This document shows, piece by piece, positions 1-10,100 of a DNA stretch of 64,000 nt. Where the stretch lies: assembly GCF_020184175.1 (NCBI RefSeq), contig NC_065530.1, positions 3,038,001 through 3,102,000 of the forward strand, read 5' to 3'. This DNA comes from Aphis gossypii. Lineage: Eukaryota > Arthropoda > Insecta > Hemiptera > Aphididae. Within the stretch, counting starts at the first letter, position 1. Each line of letters starts with the position of its first letter. A program made the position numbers and the translations under genes. The notes under the pieces were generated by a model. The model saw only the letters and a list, made by a program, of their open reading frames with translations, was not told the DNA's origin and did not search any database.

Positions 1-469
1 CATATGATGATAACCACCATTCTAATATTGGTCCCAAAGTCATAGCAGGTATTCCATCTTCAATACTGGGATTATTGTCATAAATTGGTTTTACATAACC
101 AGTCATATATATCATGACATTTCTTTCCATAACCCCTGAATCTATCGAGCACATGTGTCCATTTTCATCATAAATGCTATAGTTGGTTAAGTTATGTTGT
201 ATTACATCATCATTATCGGTGTATATATTAGCCAAAATCTCGTTTGTTAACACAATACACTCTGGTTCGGCGTCTGAAGGTATATATACTTTTTCTGTCT
301 TTGTTCTATTACAAAACTTGCAGCGTACCTTAGTATTGGTGATTTGAATATCTGTTTGAATTCCATCATTGTCAGAAGGGCAATCGTTCTCTTCTTGTGC
401 AATTGATGGTTCTTCTAGTTTGCGTTTAACGCCTTTGGGTTCTTGGTCGCCACTTGTACCGCCTGCCAT
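1..469 (-). CDS. Dnmt1: Dnmt1 copy A, N-terminal part (runs off the left edge)
   Basis: Read on the minus strand from the ATG at 469, the frame stays open for 156 codons to the window edge. It starts MAGGTSGDQEPKG, has a basic KRK cluster, a cysteine cluster (VRCKFC), then the replication-foci-targeting (RFTS) segment with CIVLTNE, YSIYDENGHMC, IDSGVMERNV and GPILEWW. From VRCKFC onward it aligns with copy B at 7133-11690 at roughly 70 percent identity by eye. Dnmt1 copies CpG methylation onto newly replicated DNA, and the RFTS domain controls recruitment and autoinhibition. The ATG is the likely start because an in-frame TAG lies in the preceding exon if the proposed leader intron (498-562) is removed. 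No stop or frameshift is seen, so the copy looks functional as far as it can be read. The BAH and catalytic parts lie outside the window. Copy label A is mine. Confidence 0.88.
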   Translation of the reverse strand, partial: MAGGTSGDQEPKGVKRKLEEPSIAQEENDCPSDNDGIQTDIQITNTKVRCKFCNRTKTEKVYIPSDAEPECIVLTNEILANIYTDNDDVIQHNLTNYSIYDENGHMCSIDSGVMERNVMIYMTGYVKPIYDNNPSIEDGIPAMTLGPILEWWLSSY

Positions 470-497
470 GTGCTCAACCTTTATGTTATAATCAGAC

Positions 498-562
498 CTA
501 ATAGAGCAAAGAAAAATATTTAATACGAGTAATGGTCATGTATTGTAGATAGGTATACTTAC
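498..562 (-). other. Putative intron in the 5' leader of Dnmt1 copy A
   Basis: On the minus strand a CCG|GTAAGT donor (exon ends at 563) is followed after 65 bases by a pyrimidine-rich TTTGCTCTATTAG acceptor (exon resumes at 497), 28 bases before the ATG. The size suits the short introns seen in sim in this window (64-73 bp). In the exon before the donor a TAG lies in frame with the ATG, which would make that exon leader. Splicing is inferred from the consensus only. Confidence 0.5.
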
Positions 563-870
563 CGGTACTAGTTATCGTCCTAAAAACAATAAATAATTAT
601 TATTATATTATGCCAGAATTCACACCAGCTGTAACATTAACGACACCAACAAATTAATAGTATGACTGGCAGATAGCAGTTCCGATTTTCTGACGGTCCG
701 TTTTACCACGGTTCCACAAGTGTTAGTTCAACTACAGTACTGCACAGACACATGCACAGTTGACAGTTCAACAGTTGTTGTACTGTCGTCTGTCGATGAC
801 TATAATTGACTAACATAAAGTATTTCGATTTCCGGCCTCTGTTCGGAAAAAATGGCGCGAAAATACCATT
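563..870 (-). promoter_or_regulatory. Putative promoter and 5' leader of Dnmt1 copy A with an E2F-like site
   Basis: This stretch is less AT-rich than its surroundings and lies directly upstream of copy A. The bases GCGCGAAA at 855-862 match the E2F consensus (TTTSSCGC on the gene's strand). They are preceded by AAAAATGGCGC, which resembles a YY1-type motif. E2F control of Dnmt1 during the cell cycle is established in mammals; its use here is inferred. No clear TATA box was placed, and the transcription start could lie anywhere in about 600-850. Confidence 0.4.
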
Positions 871-1349
871 TGTTATCAACAAAATCCAAAAACTTGATAT
901 AATATAATGGTATATATATATATATATTAAAGATATACAGTCACCTTGGAATATAACCTCCAATAGCCTCCATAAGTTTATGACAGTCGTGCATAATATG
1001 AAATATGCACGAGCGCAGTCTAGTGCTTACTTCAACAAGCATGGTTTAAAAATCCTACACATTATTATGTTATATAATAATATAATATTAAATATACGAT
1101 ATTATAGTACATACAAATTTACAATAGAAAAATAGTTAAAAAAAAAAATGGTGGATTCTAAAATTTGTTGTATTTATATCTAAGGTTAAAAAATTCAACA
1201 CAAAGTTTTTCATAAGTTTTCCTTCAAATAGCTGTAGAGAAAACTCGATGCATCAAAAAATGTTTTGAGAGTCTGATTTTAAATTTTTACGAAATCGAAT
1301 AATGATAAAGATTTATCCTCTAGCGATTTTAAATTTAATACTTGTTATT

Positions 1350-1905
1350 ACCTATTTAAAAAGTATAAGTCGTGGATACTTAAAAATTCCACAGGTTATT
1401 TAAATTGGCATTTTCTTAACATAATTTAATTTTCAAAATATTTCACTTTTGCTAAGGTTATTTATAGGCATTTGAAATACTCCTTTTTTTTAAAAAAAAT
1501 GTTGATAAAATTTTTTTAGATAACACAAAATACTTGAAGATTTAATACAAGGTTCTTAATGAGTTAGACTTATAGTGTTTCACAAATTATAAAAATACAT
1601 AGTCGTAATTTTTTTTTTTTTATTAGGTTTTGAAGTTAAAATATCAACAAAATTCATCAAACCCATGAATATTTGCAAATAACTAAATTGAGCGTTGGCT
1701 AATTAAAAATGTTTATCTTAAGTTTAAATTTTTTCGAAATTAAAAATTCACACGTAAAATAATGACTTACTATCATATAATTTTAAACTTGTTGTAGGTA
1801 GTTAGTTAAAAATTACTAATCGTAGAAACTTGAAACATACACCAGTAAGTTGTTTAAATTTGCATTTTCTGTACATGACTTAATTTTGGAGTTTTCAAAT
1901 CATTA
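1350..1905. repeat. Imperfect direct repeat, offset about 450 bp
   Basis: The stretch around 1350-1440 (ttaaattggcattttct followed by taatttaattttcaaaat) returns diverged around 1800-1905 (ttaaatttgcattttct followed by gacttaattttgg). The order of matching words is kept, which suggests an old tandem duplication or two copies of one AT-rich repeat. Low complexity makes the edges uncertain. Confidence 0.35.
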
Positions 1906-1970
1906 AAATATAAACCACCTTTTTTACCACAAACTGGAAAGTATATCCTAGGCTAACAAATCATCTCCTT

Positions 1971-1987
1971 TCAGAATCGTTTTTCGT
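1971..1987 (-). repeat. Terminus of the ACGATTCTGA repeat family, copy 1
   Basis: On the minus strand this reads ACGAAAAACGATTCTGA, matching the terminal word of the elements at 53105 and 60375. It may be the right end of the AT-rich repeat that fills about 1130-1990. Only the terminus is clearly shared. Confidence 0.35.
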
Positions 1988-2646
1988 ACACAATGTTACT
2001 TATTAATAATAATACTAATAATAATAATACTTATTACAATAATAAGTTATTATTGTATTATTTGCATTAAAATTTATCACACTCTTTATAGTGACCTATA
2101 CTCTATGTCTAAGGTCCACTTGATACCTATTGTACAGCAGAGCGTTACCTACTTGACCACCCTTTTATTTATTTCTACTTTCATTCCCACTGCTCTGTGA
2201 AATTATATAAGATAATTGTCCGATTGTAATTTATAAATTATAATAAATGCGCTAACTAAATGTTCCAAATTTTACAAAAATGATTGATTATAATACAATA
2301 CTAAATAAGGTGATTGGAAACTGGACTGTAATATTGAAAAAATGAATTTTTCTATTTATAATATATTGACGTTCCTCGGTAAAATACATCGATAAGATAA
2401 ATGTTTAACTACCTATTAAACTAGGTAATATATAATATGTATACCTACATTATAACAAAACATATACGAGTACAATATATAAATCATGTAATAATATTGA
2501 TTATAGTCTGCAGCTGTAGGTAATCTTATGGTATAGATTAACTATAAAGCGTAAGGTCTACCTTCATAAACTACGCATCATGGACACTTGACAGTGTAGA
2601 ACTGTAGATGTACAGATATAAAATGCGATAAACAACAGATAGGATA

Positions 2647-2823
2647 CACGGTAAAACCTCCTTATGACGGATAAATTTGGGACCAACTAATTTTTCTGTT
2701 TTAAAGGAGTTTCCATTATATTGGGACTAAAATATACAAGGTACATGAGATTATTATTATTTTTTACTGTAATAAAATTTCCGTATTATCCCTATGATAT
2801 CCGTTATAAGGAAATTTTACTGC
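2647..2823. mobile_element. Small MITE-like element, pogo/Tigger-like
   Basis: An inverted repeat of about 26 bp bounds the element: CGGTAAAACCTCCTTATGAC on the left, and on the right the reverse complement of GCAGTAAAATTTCCTTATAA, both running on into CGGATA. A TA dinucleotide lies just left of the left end. The word GGGACCAAC inside the left end is of the kind found in Tigger-like termini. At about 177 bp it cannot encode a transposase, so it would be non-autonomous. Confidence 0.6.
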
Positions 2824-3151
2824 TCTACTGCCTACAGTGGATTTCCATTGTATTTTGACTTGTTGTAGGTACTTGATAATCGTTATTTTATATGTATAAC
2901 TGTATAAGGAATAATAATTAATAGTTATAGTTAAGTACTTAAGTATAATATTATATAATAAAATGAATTAGCTGGTACGTATTTTCAGTATCTTTTTCTT
3001 TTTTAATAATAATTCTGTGAATTTAATTATTTGAATTATTTTTTCGTCTTTTTAATTAATGTTCAAGATTTTTTGGTACGATAATTAAAAAATGAGTTCG
3101 GAATTTTTATCCTTGAACTTTTCATTTAAGATTCGTGGAGTGTAAGAAACC

Positions 3152-3185
3152 AGTGGCGTAATTAGGAATTTGATTTGGGGGGAGG
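3152..3185 (+). mobile_element. Possible transposon terminus starting CAGTGGCGTA
   Basis: The bases CAGTGGCGTAATTAGG followed by a G-run look like the end of a DNA transposon. A second CAGTGGCG occurs near 12816. No partner end in inverse orientation was found close by, so this may be a broken copy. Confidence 0.25.
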
Positions 3186-4246
3186 AATTATACGTTTTTG
3201 TAAATCTGTAACCTATTCCCACCCCACCAGAATACAAAAAAAATAAAAATTTAAATTATAGTTGATTTAAAAATACAAATTTGTATAAAAATATTATATA
3301 TTTTATAACTTTTATACAAAACTAGATCTAATTTGAAATTTCCTTGGTCTTTTAGAAATATCATCTAATACAATTAATACATATTCAGGATTAACTTTAA
3401 TGTTTATATGGACCACCAACATACTTAACCCAGTTAACCTATCCTAGTTATTGGATTTAATTATTAATTATTAATCTAATAAGTAATAATCACATTCAAG
3501 CAATTAGAAAAAAAATTATTGAGTATAATTTAATTATTCTCACTTTGGTATGATCATGATTATCAATTATAATTTTATCACATGAATTATTATTTATTTT
3601 TTTGACAAAATAAGAAGTGTTTTTTCTTTTTTGTTCCATTGTTTGAATAATTATAAAAATATTTCATATTATGTATAATATGTATAACAATTGTATTATT
3701 TGTATTACTATTTACAACCTAATGTCTTAGTACCTACTGGCTACTAGTGACAACTGACAATAAACGATTAAATATTTAAATACGAACTCGCCTACGGTTA
3801 TATTATAAAATATTATCAAAGAATCTAATTCCCATCAGGAAAAAGTATGGTTCATTGTTCAGGGTTCTATTGTGCATTGGCGCGAATGTGTAATGTGTAT
3901 ACTTATCGTTAGTATACTTGTCTATGCTCGGGTGTGTTCACGATAAGTCGATAACAACCAGCACGTCTTATTTTAAGAATCGGAAATACAGGTATACAAA
4001 CGTTCGGAGTTTCGGACTGTCTGAGTTAACGTAGCCTATAGGTACGTCCTATTCGACGTTCGCATAAGATAATATTATACCTACTTACTGTTTTACTAAT
4101 TATTATGAATGTAACTTCCTAAAATTTAACATTTTATGCAAAAAAACAGTACTAATAAGTAATAAGTATTCACAGATAATGATGAAACACTAAGAAATCA
4201 AGAATATATTTTGAACAGGTATTCAAGACGCATAGGCAAAATTACG

Positions 4247-4266
4247 GGTCAGGCCATGGCCTGACC
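4247..4266. repeat. Perfect 20-bp palindrome
   Basis: GGTCAGGCCATGGCCTGACC equals its own reverse complement. The outer bases ATTAC and GTAAT extend the symmetry after a short break. It lies 22 bp left of the hAT-like element at 4289. GC-rich inside very AT-rich DNA, it could form a cruciform or be a remnant of another element's ends. Confidence 0.75.
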
Positions 4267-4288
4267 TAGTAATACAGGCTGCAGGATA

Positions 4289-4792
4289 CAGGGGCGTCAT
4301 TTGCGATACGCAGGGTATACATTTGTGTACCTAAAATTCTAAATTGTAATTTTTGGCCCACGAGGCACATGCACACGGCCACATCACAAAAAAATAAAAA
4401 TTATGATTATATTATTATATTAAAATAATAAATTAATAGGTATGTAAATATTATGATAGTTGAAAATTGATTGATTAATCACGTCTTTATAATCACAATA
4501 CAATCGTTGTATAATTATTACTAGTAACCACAAATTTTATTGATTTATTTTGTACTTATCTATTGTGTTGCTTTATATTGTTATATTGTATTAAATTTAG
4601 ATATTTATAGGTTTTTCACTATTTACTGCTTGTATTATGTCATTTTACTTTATTTTAATTGTGTTAATAATTATTATTATAGTATTATACTACTATAATA
4701 TTAATAATGTCAAATATGTCAAGAAAAAATAAATAGTGGCCTGCTCAATATTTATGCGTACCAAAAAAAAAAGATGAAATGACGCGCCCCTG
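4289..4792. mobile_element. hAT-like MITE
   Basis: The left end CAGGGGCGTCATTT and the reverse complement of the right end, CAGGGGCGCGTCATTT, form terminal inverted repeats starting CAGGGGCG, a form common in hAT transposons. The flanking 8-mers gcaggata and cctagata agree at five of eight positions, as expected for a decayed 8-bp hAT target duplication. The 504-bp interior is AT-rich and has no transposase frame. Confidence 0.6.
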
Positions 4793-6623
4793 CCTAGATA
4801 TAATTGTCATTTCATTACATTAAAAAAAAGGTAAATTATTATTGAATAAAGTTGTAATTAGAATTTTTTTTACGTATCTATTTATTACTTGGCCTATTCT
4901 AATAAAACTGTAGTTTCACGGTTTCGCCTGATTCAAGGTAGGTATATTGTATTTTGTAAGTACGTAGGGACGGTAGGGCATATATTTCTAGTTACAATTT
5001 TGAAAAGTTAAAATTATAATATAACTAAATTTAATAAAATGCTAAATCATAATAATATACCTACTCTATAACTCTAATATGCTAATATTGACCATTGAAA
5101 AAAAACAACGGTTACGGTGTTTCTAATATTATTGTTGACACGATTTAATTCTTTTCCCGATCGCGTGTTGCTTGTATTCGTTGTCTACAAATCAAATTAT
5201 AGGTTTGTTATTGCTTTCAATAATTAAAATTTAAAAACTTGGCAATTAGCATTCTAAAACTCATAACTCTAACACATGATATTAAAATATGTTGTTATTA
5301 TACGTGATATTTATTTTAGGATTTTGAGGTTGAGTTTAAAATACTAAAAAATATAAAATATATCCTTTAATATTGGTCGTATCGTTTTAAAATTTTAGAG
5401 TTATAACTTATAACGATAACAAAGTGACACCATCAAATTTCTGTTCACAAAAATGTGACATTTCGATTTAAGATTGAGAAATTGCTAAAACAAATTCTCA
5501 AGTTAACTTTTTGTTGTTGTTGAAAATACACATTTACAGTACCACTTATCGCTTAAATTATTCAGTTTAAAAACTTTCATAAATTGAGAATTATCTAGGG
5601 ATGCACCTACGTTAATCTTTGAAGGTTTTATCTAGGTAGGACCAGTAGGCAGTATTAACAGATTTAGGTTTGGCGTTACATTATTGGTTAAATTACATAA
5701 TTTAATAATAAAAATAACGACATAACATTGATCAATAACACACCTATGATGAATCGCAGGTTAATTTATTACAGATAGGTAGCTCAACGTCAAGTTATAT
5801 AAAAAAATTTGAATTTATAATTTATATTATCTATATGTCACGAATATGATAAAATATCTAATCTATTTATATACCTAATATAATATATAATTATTGTTTT
5901 GGTTACATTTAAAAATTGCATTCGTAATATTAACGATTTTAAACAGGTAATACATTTATAATTATTCATTTTACATAAACTGAAATTGTTTCGATTAAAG
6001 AACAATGAACATACATAATTTAGGTAATCAGATTAGAGATTAAATACTAATACCTATTGTTTTTGATGTTTTCCACAATTAGTAATTAATTAGTTATTAA
6101 TTTAGCATATTAAGTTAAAATTTATGAGATACAGTATCTAAAAATAGGAAATATCGTAAATTCTTTCAAAGCTTCAAACTGGCTAAACATCTAACATCCA
6201 GCCACTAGACAGCAACGACGTAAAAATGTAAAATGAGTAACCATTATATAACCATTATATAACCGTAAACCGTTTAACGTCATTAAAAAACGGTTATTTA
6301 CTAATTTCGAGCGACGGATAAATAAATAATGTATCTAATCCTGGACTAAAGTGAGAAATTCGTATACTCAAAAATCCTACTGGAACTATTAATAATGCCG
6401 GATCGTGTTGGTAATTGGTATAGGTATTATTGTATAAAATTTGATTTTTTTTTTATATGGTTAAAATTCAAACTCTAGAGCAATCATGAATCATGAGTCT
6501 TGATTATGGTTATCAGCTATAATTTCTTATCGCCAGGCCGAACTGTACCCATCCAACCGTGATATCCTGGCAACACTGAGTCGTGAAGTGAATTAGTATG
6601 CTCAACAATTATTTACTATGCAC

Positions 6624-6649
6624 CATGGCTAAATATATATTTAGCCATG
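6624..6649. repeat. Perfect 26-bp palindrome upstream of Dnmt1 copy B
   Basis: CATGGCTAAATAT is followed immediately by its reverse complement, with no loop. The 8-mer CTATGCAC stands directly on both sides (6616-6623 and 6650-6657) in the same orientation. The structure ends 484 bp before the copy B ATG. Confidence 0.8.
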
Positions 6650-6670
6650 CTATGCACTATATATGTATGT

Positions 6671-6703
6671 ACCATGGCTATAGATACTAACTATAGCCAT
6701 GGT
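6671..6703. repeat. Second palindrome: 13-bp stem, 7-base loop
   Basis: ACCATGGCTATAG pairs with CTATAGCCATGGT around the loop ATACTAA. The 8-mer GTATGTAC occurs at both edges in the same orientation (6665-6672 and 6702-6709). The CCATGGCTA arm is shared with the first palindrome 21 bp away, so the two appear related. Confidence 0.75.
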
Positions 6704-6719
6704 ATGTACACAGACTATG

Positions 6720-7132
6720 TATGGTAGAGCGGTTAACGTTGGTAGTTGGTGTTGGTCATTGGCCATTGCCTATTGGTCATTCAGTATTTCAGTCGCTCGA
6801 CGCTAATGTCGTTGGCAGGTTGGCACATGTCACATGACTACCAAAGTTTATGACACGATTAAAGTAGTAGTTACTTGTAGAAATTATTCTTATTTTTTTT
6901 ATTAAAATTGAAGTATTTTTAACCATTTGACACACCATTCTCGATTAGAAATAAATATGGAAATACGTTATTAATGTCACTATACCTAACTACCTAAGTA
7001 TAGCCTGAATACTAGTCAATTTTTAAAAAAAAATTTATTTGCTCGCGATAATCGACTATTTATTGTTAAAAATTGTCAATAATTTAATTCATATAAATTT
7101 TAATTTCTATTATTTTTCAACTGCCTTCAGCT
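6720..7132 (+). promoter_or_regulatory. Putative promoter and leader of Dnmt1 copy B
   Basis: This stretch directly upstream of the copy B ATG has two ATTGG boxes (reverse CCAAT; 6758-6762 and 6772-6776) in a run of related words (ggtcattggccattgcctattggtcatt), then TCAGT initiator-like words near 6781. It is less AT-rich than the flanks. No E2F-like site such as that of copy A was noticed. Promoter assignment rests on position and CCAAT boxes only. Confidence 0.4.
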
Positions 7133-7163
7133 ATGGAATCGATAATTTCAAATGAAAATTCTG
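7133..7163 (+). CDS. Dnmt1: Dnmt1 copy B, coding exon 1
   Basis: Ten codons plus one base, from the ATG to a TCTG|GTAAGTG donor. The leftover G joins CG at 8005 to make GCG, so the frame runs directly into MITEDEHD. An ATG at 8007 is in the same frame and could serve as a start in transcripts lacking this exon. The intron 7164-8004 (841 bp) is AT-rich; no other exon is seen in it. Confidence 0.65.
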
Positions 7164-10100
7164 GTAAGTGCTACTACTGCTACCTACTAGGTTATTATTT
7201 TATATTTTGGTCAATAATAATGTTTGTTGATATAAACCATGTACATAAGATTATAATTAAAGACCGGATTTTGCATAAAATACATGTTGCTATTTTCAAC
7301 ATCATAAACATGCAGTCAATGAGTGTCCACAAATCATTACTTGAATTATTAAATATCAAAATTGTATAATGCATTTTTTTGCATATTCTAACATTAGTGT
7401 ATATTCTGCATATTTAACACAAAACCGTAAAAATATATACTTAACAATCCAAAAGGGTTTTGAGTATAAAAAACAGAATATATGTACATTTATATATAAT
7501 ATTAATATCAAATATTTTACATCTCAAAGAGTTTTCGAATACTCAAAATAGGTTAGGTTATTGTTTTTTCGATTAATATGCTTCATTCCATTTTTTTACT
7601 TTTTTTTTAGATCAGTATATTATCAATGTATTTACTATTTAGTTTTAATAAAATATATTTTACAATGTATCAATAACTAAAAATTTAAATTTCAATTAAG
7701 TACAATTTAATAAATAACATTTTTGTACCTATAGTATATTTGTTGTATTATACAACAAACTTTTTGTAAATGGACATTTTAATAAAATTAATGAATAATA
7801 ATTATCACTGCAAAATTAAAATCAAATATAAATGTAATAAAAATTGAAATTTTATTTTGCACGTTTTGACTCTTTTTAGTGTATGTTTGCATGCATATTT
7901 TTAAAATTTAAAATGCATATAAATCTGGTCTTTAATTTATTATAATATTGTATAATATTGTTTATTGTATATTGTATATTGTATAATATTGTATAATATT
8001 ATAGCGATGATAACCGAAGATGAACATGATCCTCAAATAAATTCTAAACGTGTCAAATATACATTAAGAACTACAAAGAAACCATACTTAACATCTAATG
8101 ATAACTCTTCAAATGAAACAAATCATTTCCAAAGAAAGGTATGTTGTGTGTTTTGTCATAAAACAGAAACAGAAGATGTGTATATACCTTCAGATGCTGA
8201 ACCAGAATGCATTGTGTTAACCAATGATGTTTTGGCCAATATTTTCACTGATAATTTTAATATTATTCAACATAACCTTATAAATTATAGTATTTATGAT
8301 GAAAATGGACATATGTGTGCAATAGATTCAGGAATAATGGAGAGAAATGTAAAGTTGTATATAACTGGATATATGAAACCAATTTATAACCGCAGTTTAA
8401 ATATTGAAGATGGATTTGCAAGTATGGCAGGCCCAATATTGGAATGGTGGTTATCATCTTATGATGGAGGTACCCAAGCATTAATAGGTATAAACACTGA
8501 ATATGCTGATTACTTATTAATTGAACCACATCCTAATTATAAAAAATATATGACGTCTGTGATTGAAAAGATAAATCTGAGCAAAATAGTAATTGAAAAA
8601 ATGTTAGACAATCATGAAAATGATGATCCATCTTATGAAGACATTCTAAATTATGTTGTAACATCTATAAATCCAGCAACAGGCAATACGTTTTCAGAAG
8701 AAGATCTTATCACTCATGCACAGTTTGTACTTGATCAAGTTGTAGACTATGACTCAACTGGTATGTATGATTTTCCATTATCTGAGACTCAGTTTATTGA
8801 AACTTTAACCCAACTATCAGGGGCTGTAAAATCTGTTAATGCAACCAGAAGATTAGGTAGATTAAGACAAGACGCATGTATAAAAACTGATTTCAGCCAA
8901 CGAAAGTTCAGCAAAGCCACTACTACAGAGCTAGTGAAAGATGTGTTTGAAAATGTGTTTGCTGCCCAATTAGATATAGATGATAATCAAAGTGAAGAAA
9001 CTATGAATAAACTTGTGAAGACTGTATTTGATTATGTATGCAATGAAAATGTTAGTAATAATCTATCTGACATCCATTATGTTGGGCATCAAGTGATGTG
9101 GAATGATCAAAAACTTTGTGAAAAAATGTTTGTTGTTGTAAAAAAAAATGTCTCAACAATACCACTAATAGGACGCATAGAATATTTTTTAAATGCGTTT
9201 AAAAATAAAGCCCATATTCAACTTTTTATGCATAGCTATGAAACTGTATTGGGTGAAACAGCTGATCCTCAAGAAATATTTGCTCTCAAAAAATGTATGG
9301 ACATTGATCTTAAAAATGTAGTCAAAATAATAGACGTTGTACAAAAAATACCCAGTAATAATTGGTTCCAACTTGGTAATTCAAAATTACAAGATCTCTT
9401 GGAACCTGTTAATCGCAAAAATAAAAAATCATTTTTTTATCAACTACAATATGATGACACATATGGACGATTTGAGTATCCTAAGTCTGAAGAAGCAATT
9501 AGTGACATTGAAAATGAATATTGTAGTAATTGTGAAGTTATTGATTTTGAAAACAAATCAAAAGAACCAGAATTACTTGAGTTTATTGAAGAAGAAAATG
9601 GTATTTCATATTTTTATAAATTTAAATTATTAAATGAAGAGTACAAAATTGGTAATTTTATTTATTTGCAACCTGGAATATTCTCTATAGCTACTAGATC
9701 AAATAAGACCGAAGAAGAACAATTTGAATATACAGAGATAAATAAAAACAAAAGTAATGTAGAACTAAAAATTATTGATGAAACTGTGTATCCTGAGTAT
9801 TATCGTAAAACTTTAGAAAATATAATGCGTGGTTCAAATGAAACTACTCCAGATCCATTTGACATTGCAGAAATATTAGCTATTTATATTATTGATCACA
9901 ATAATAAAAATATTAAGTTAATTGTACGTCGTATGTATAGAGCTGAACAAATTCTTCTTGAAGATTCTGCTAGAAATGTAGATATGAATATGCTATTTTG
10001 GTCAGATGAAGAATTTAGGATCACAAGTGAATGCATATTTGGTAAATGTTATGTTTCCTGTGGAACCAACCTTCAAGATCCACTTGTATGGTCTTCACGT

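Larger units (their letters stand above)
871..6600. other. Intergenic DNA between the two Dnmt1 copies
   Basis: Very AT-rich DNA without a coding frame I can support. It contains an imperfect long direct repeat (about 1350-1900), a shared repeat terminus (1971-1987), a small inverted-repeat element (2647-2823), a possible transposon end (3152), a 20-bp palindrome (4247-4266) and a hAT-like MITE (4289-4792), listed separately. The rest shows only short A/T runs. Confidence 0.6.

Noticed and set aside
703..963. Open frame of 86 codons on the minus strand upstream of Dnmt1 copy A
   Set aside because: It contains a low-complexity IYIYIYHY run from a TA repeat, overlaps the putative leader and promoter, and has no recognisable domain.
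7369..7551. Short open frame in the Dnmt1 copy B intron
   Set aside because: Composition is Ile/Asn/Lys/Tyr-rich as expected from AT-rich intron DNA, with no domain, and the exon 1 to exon 2 join is in frame without it.
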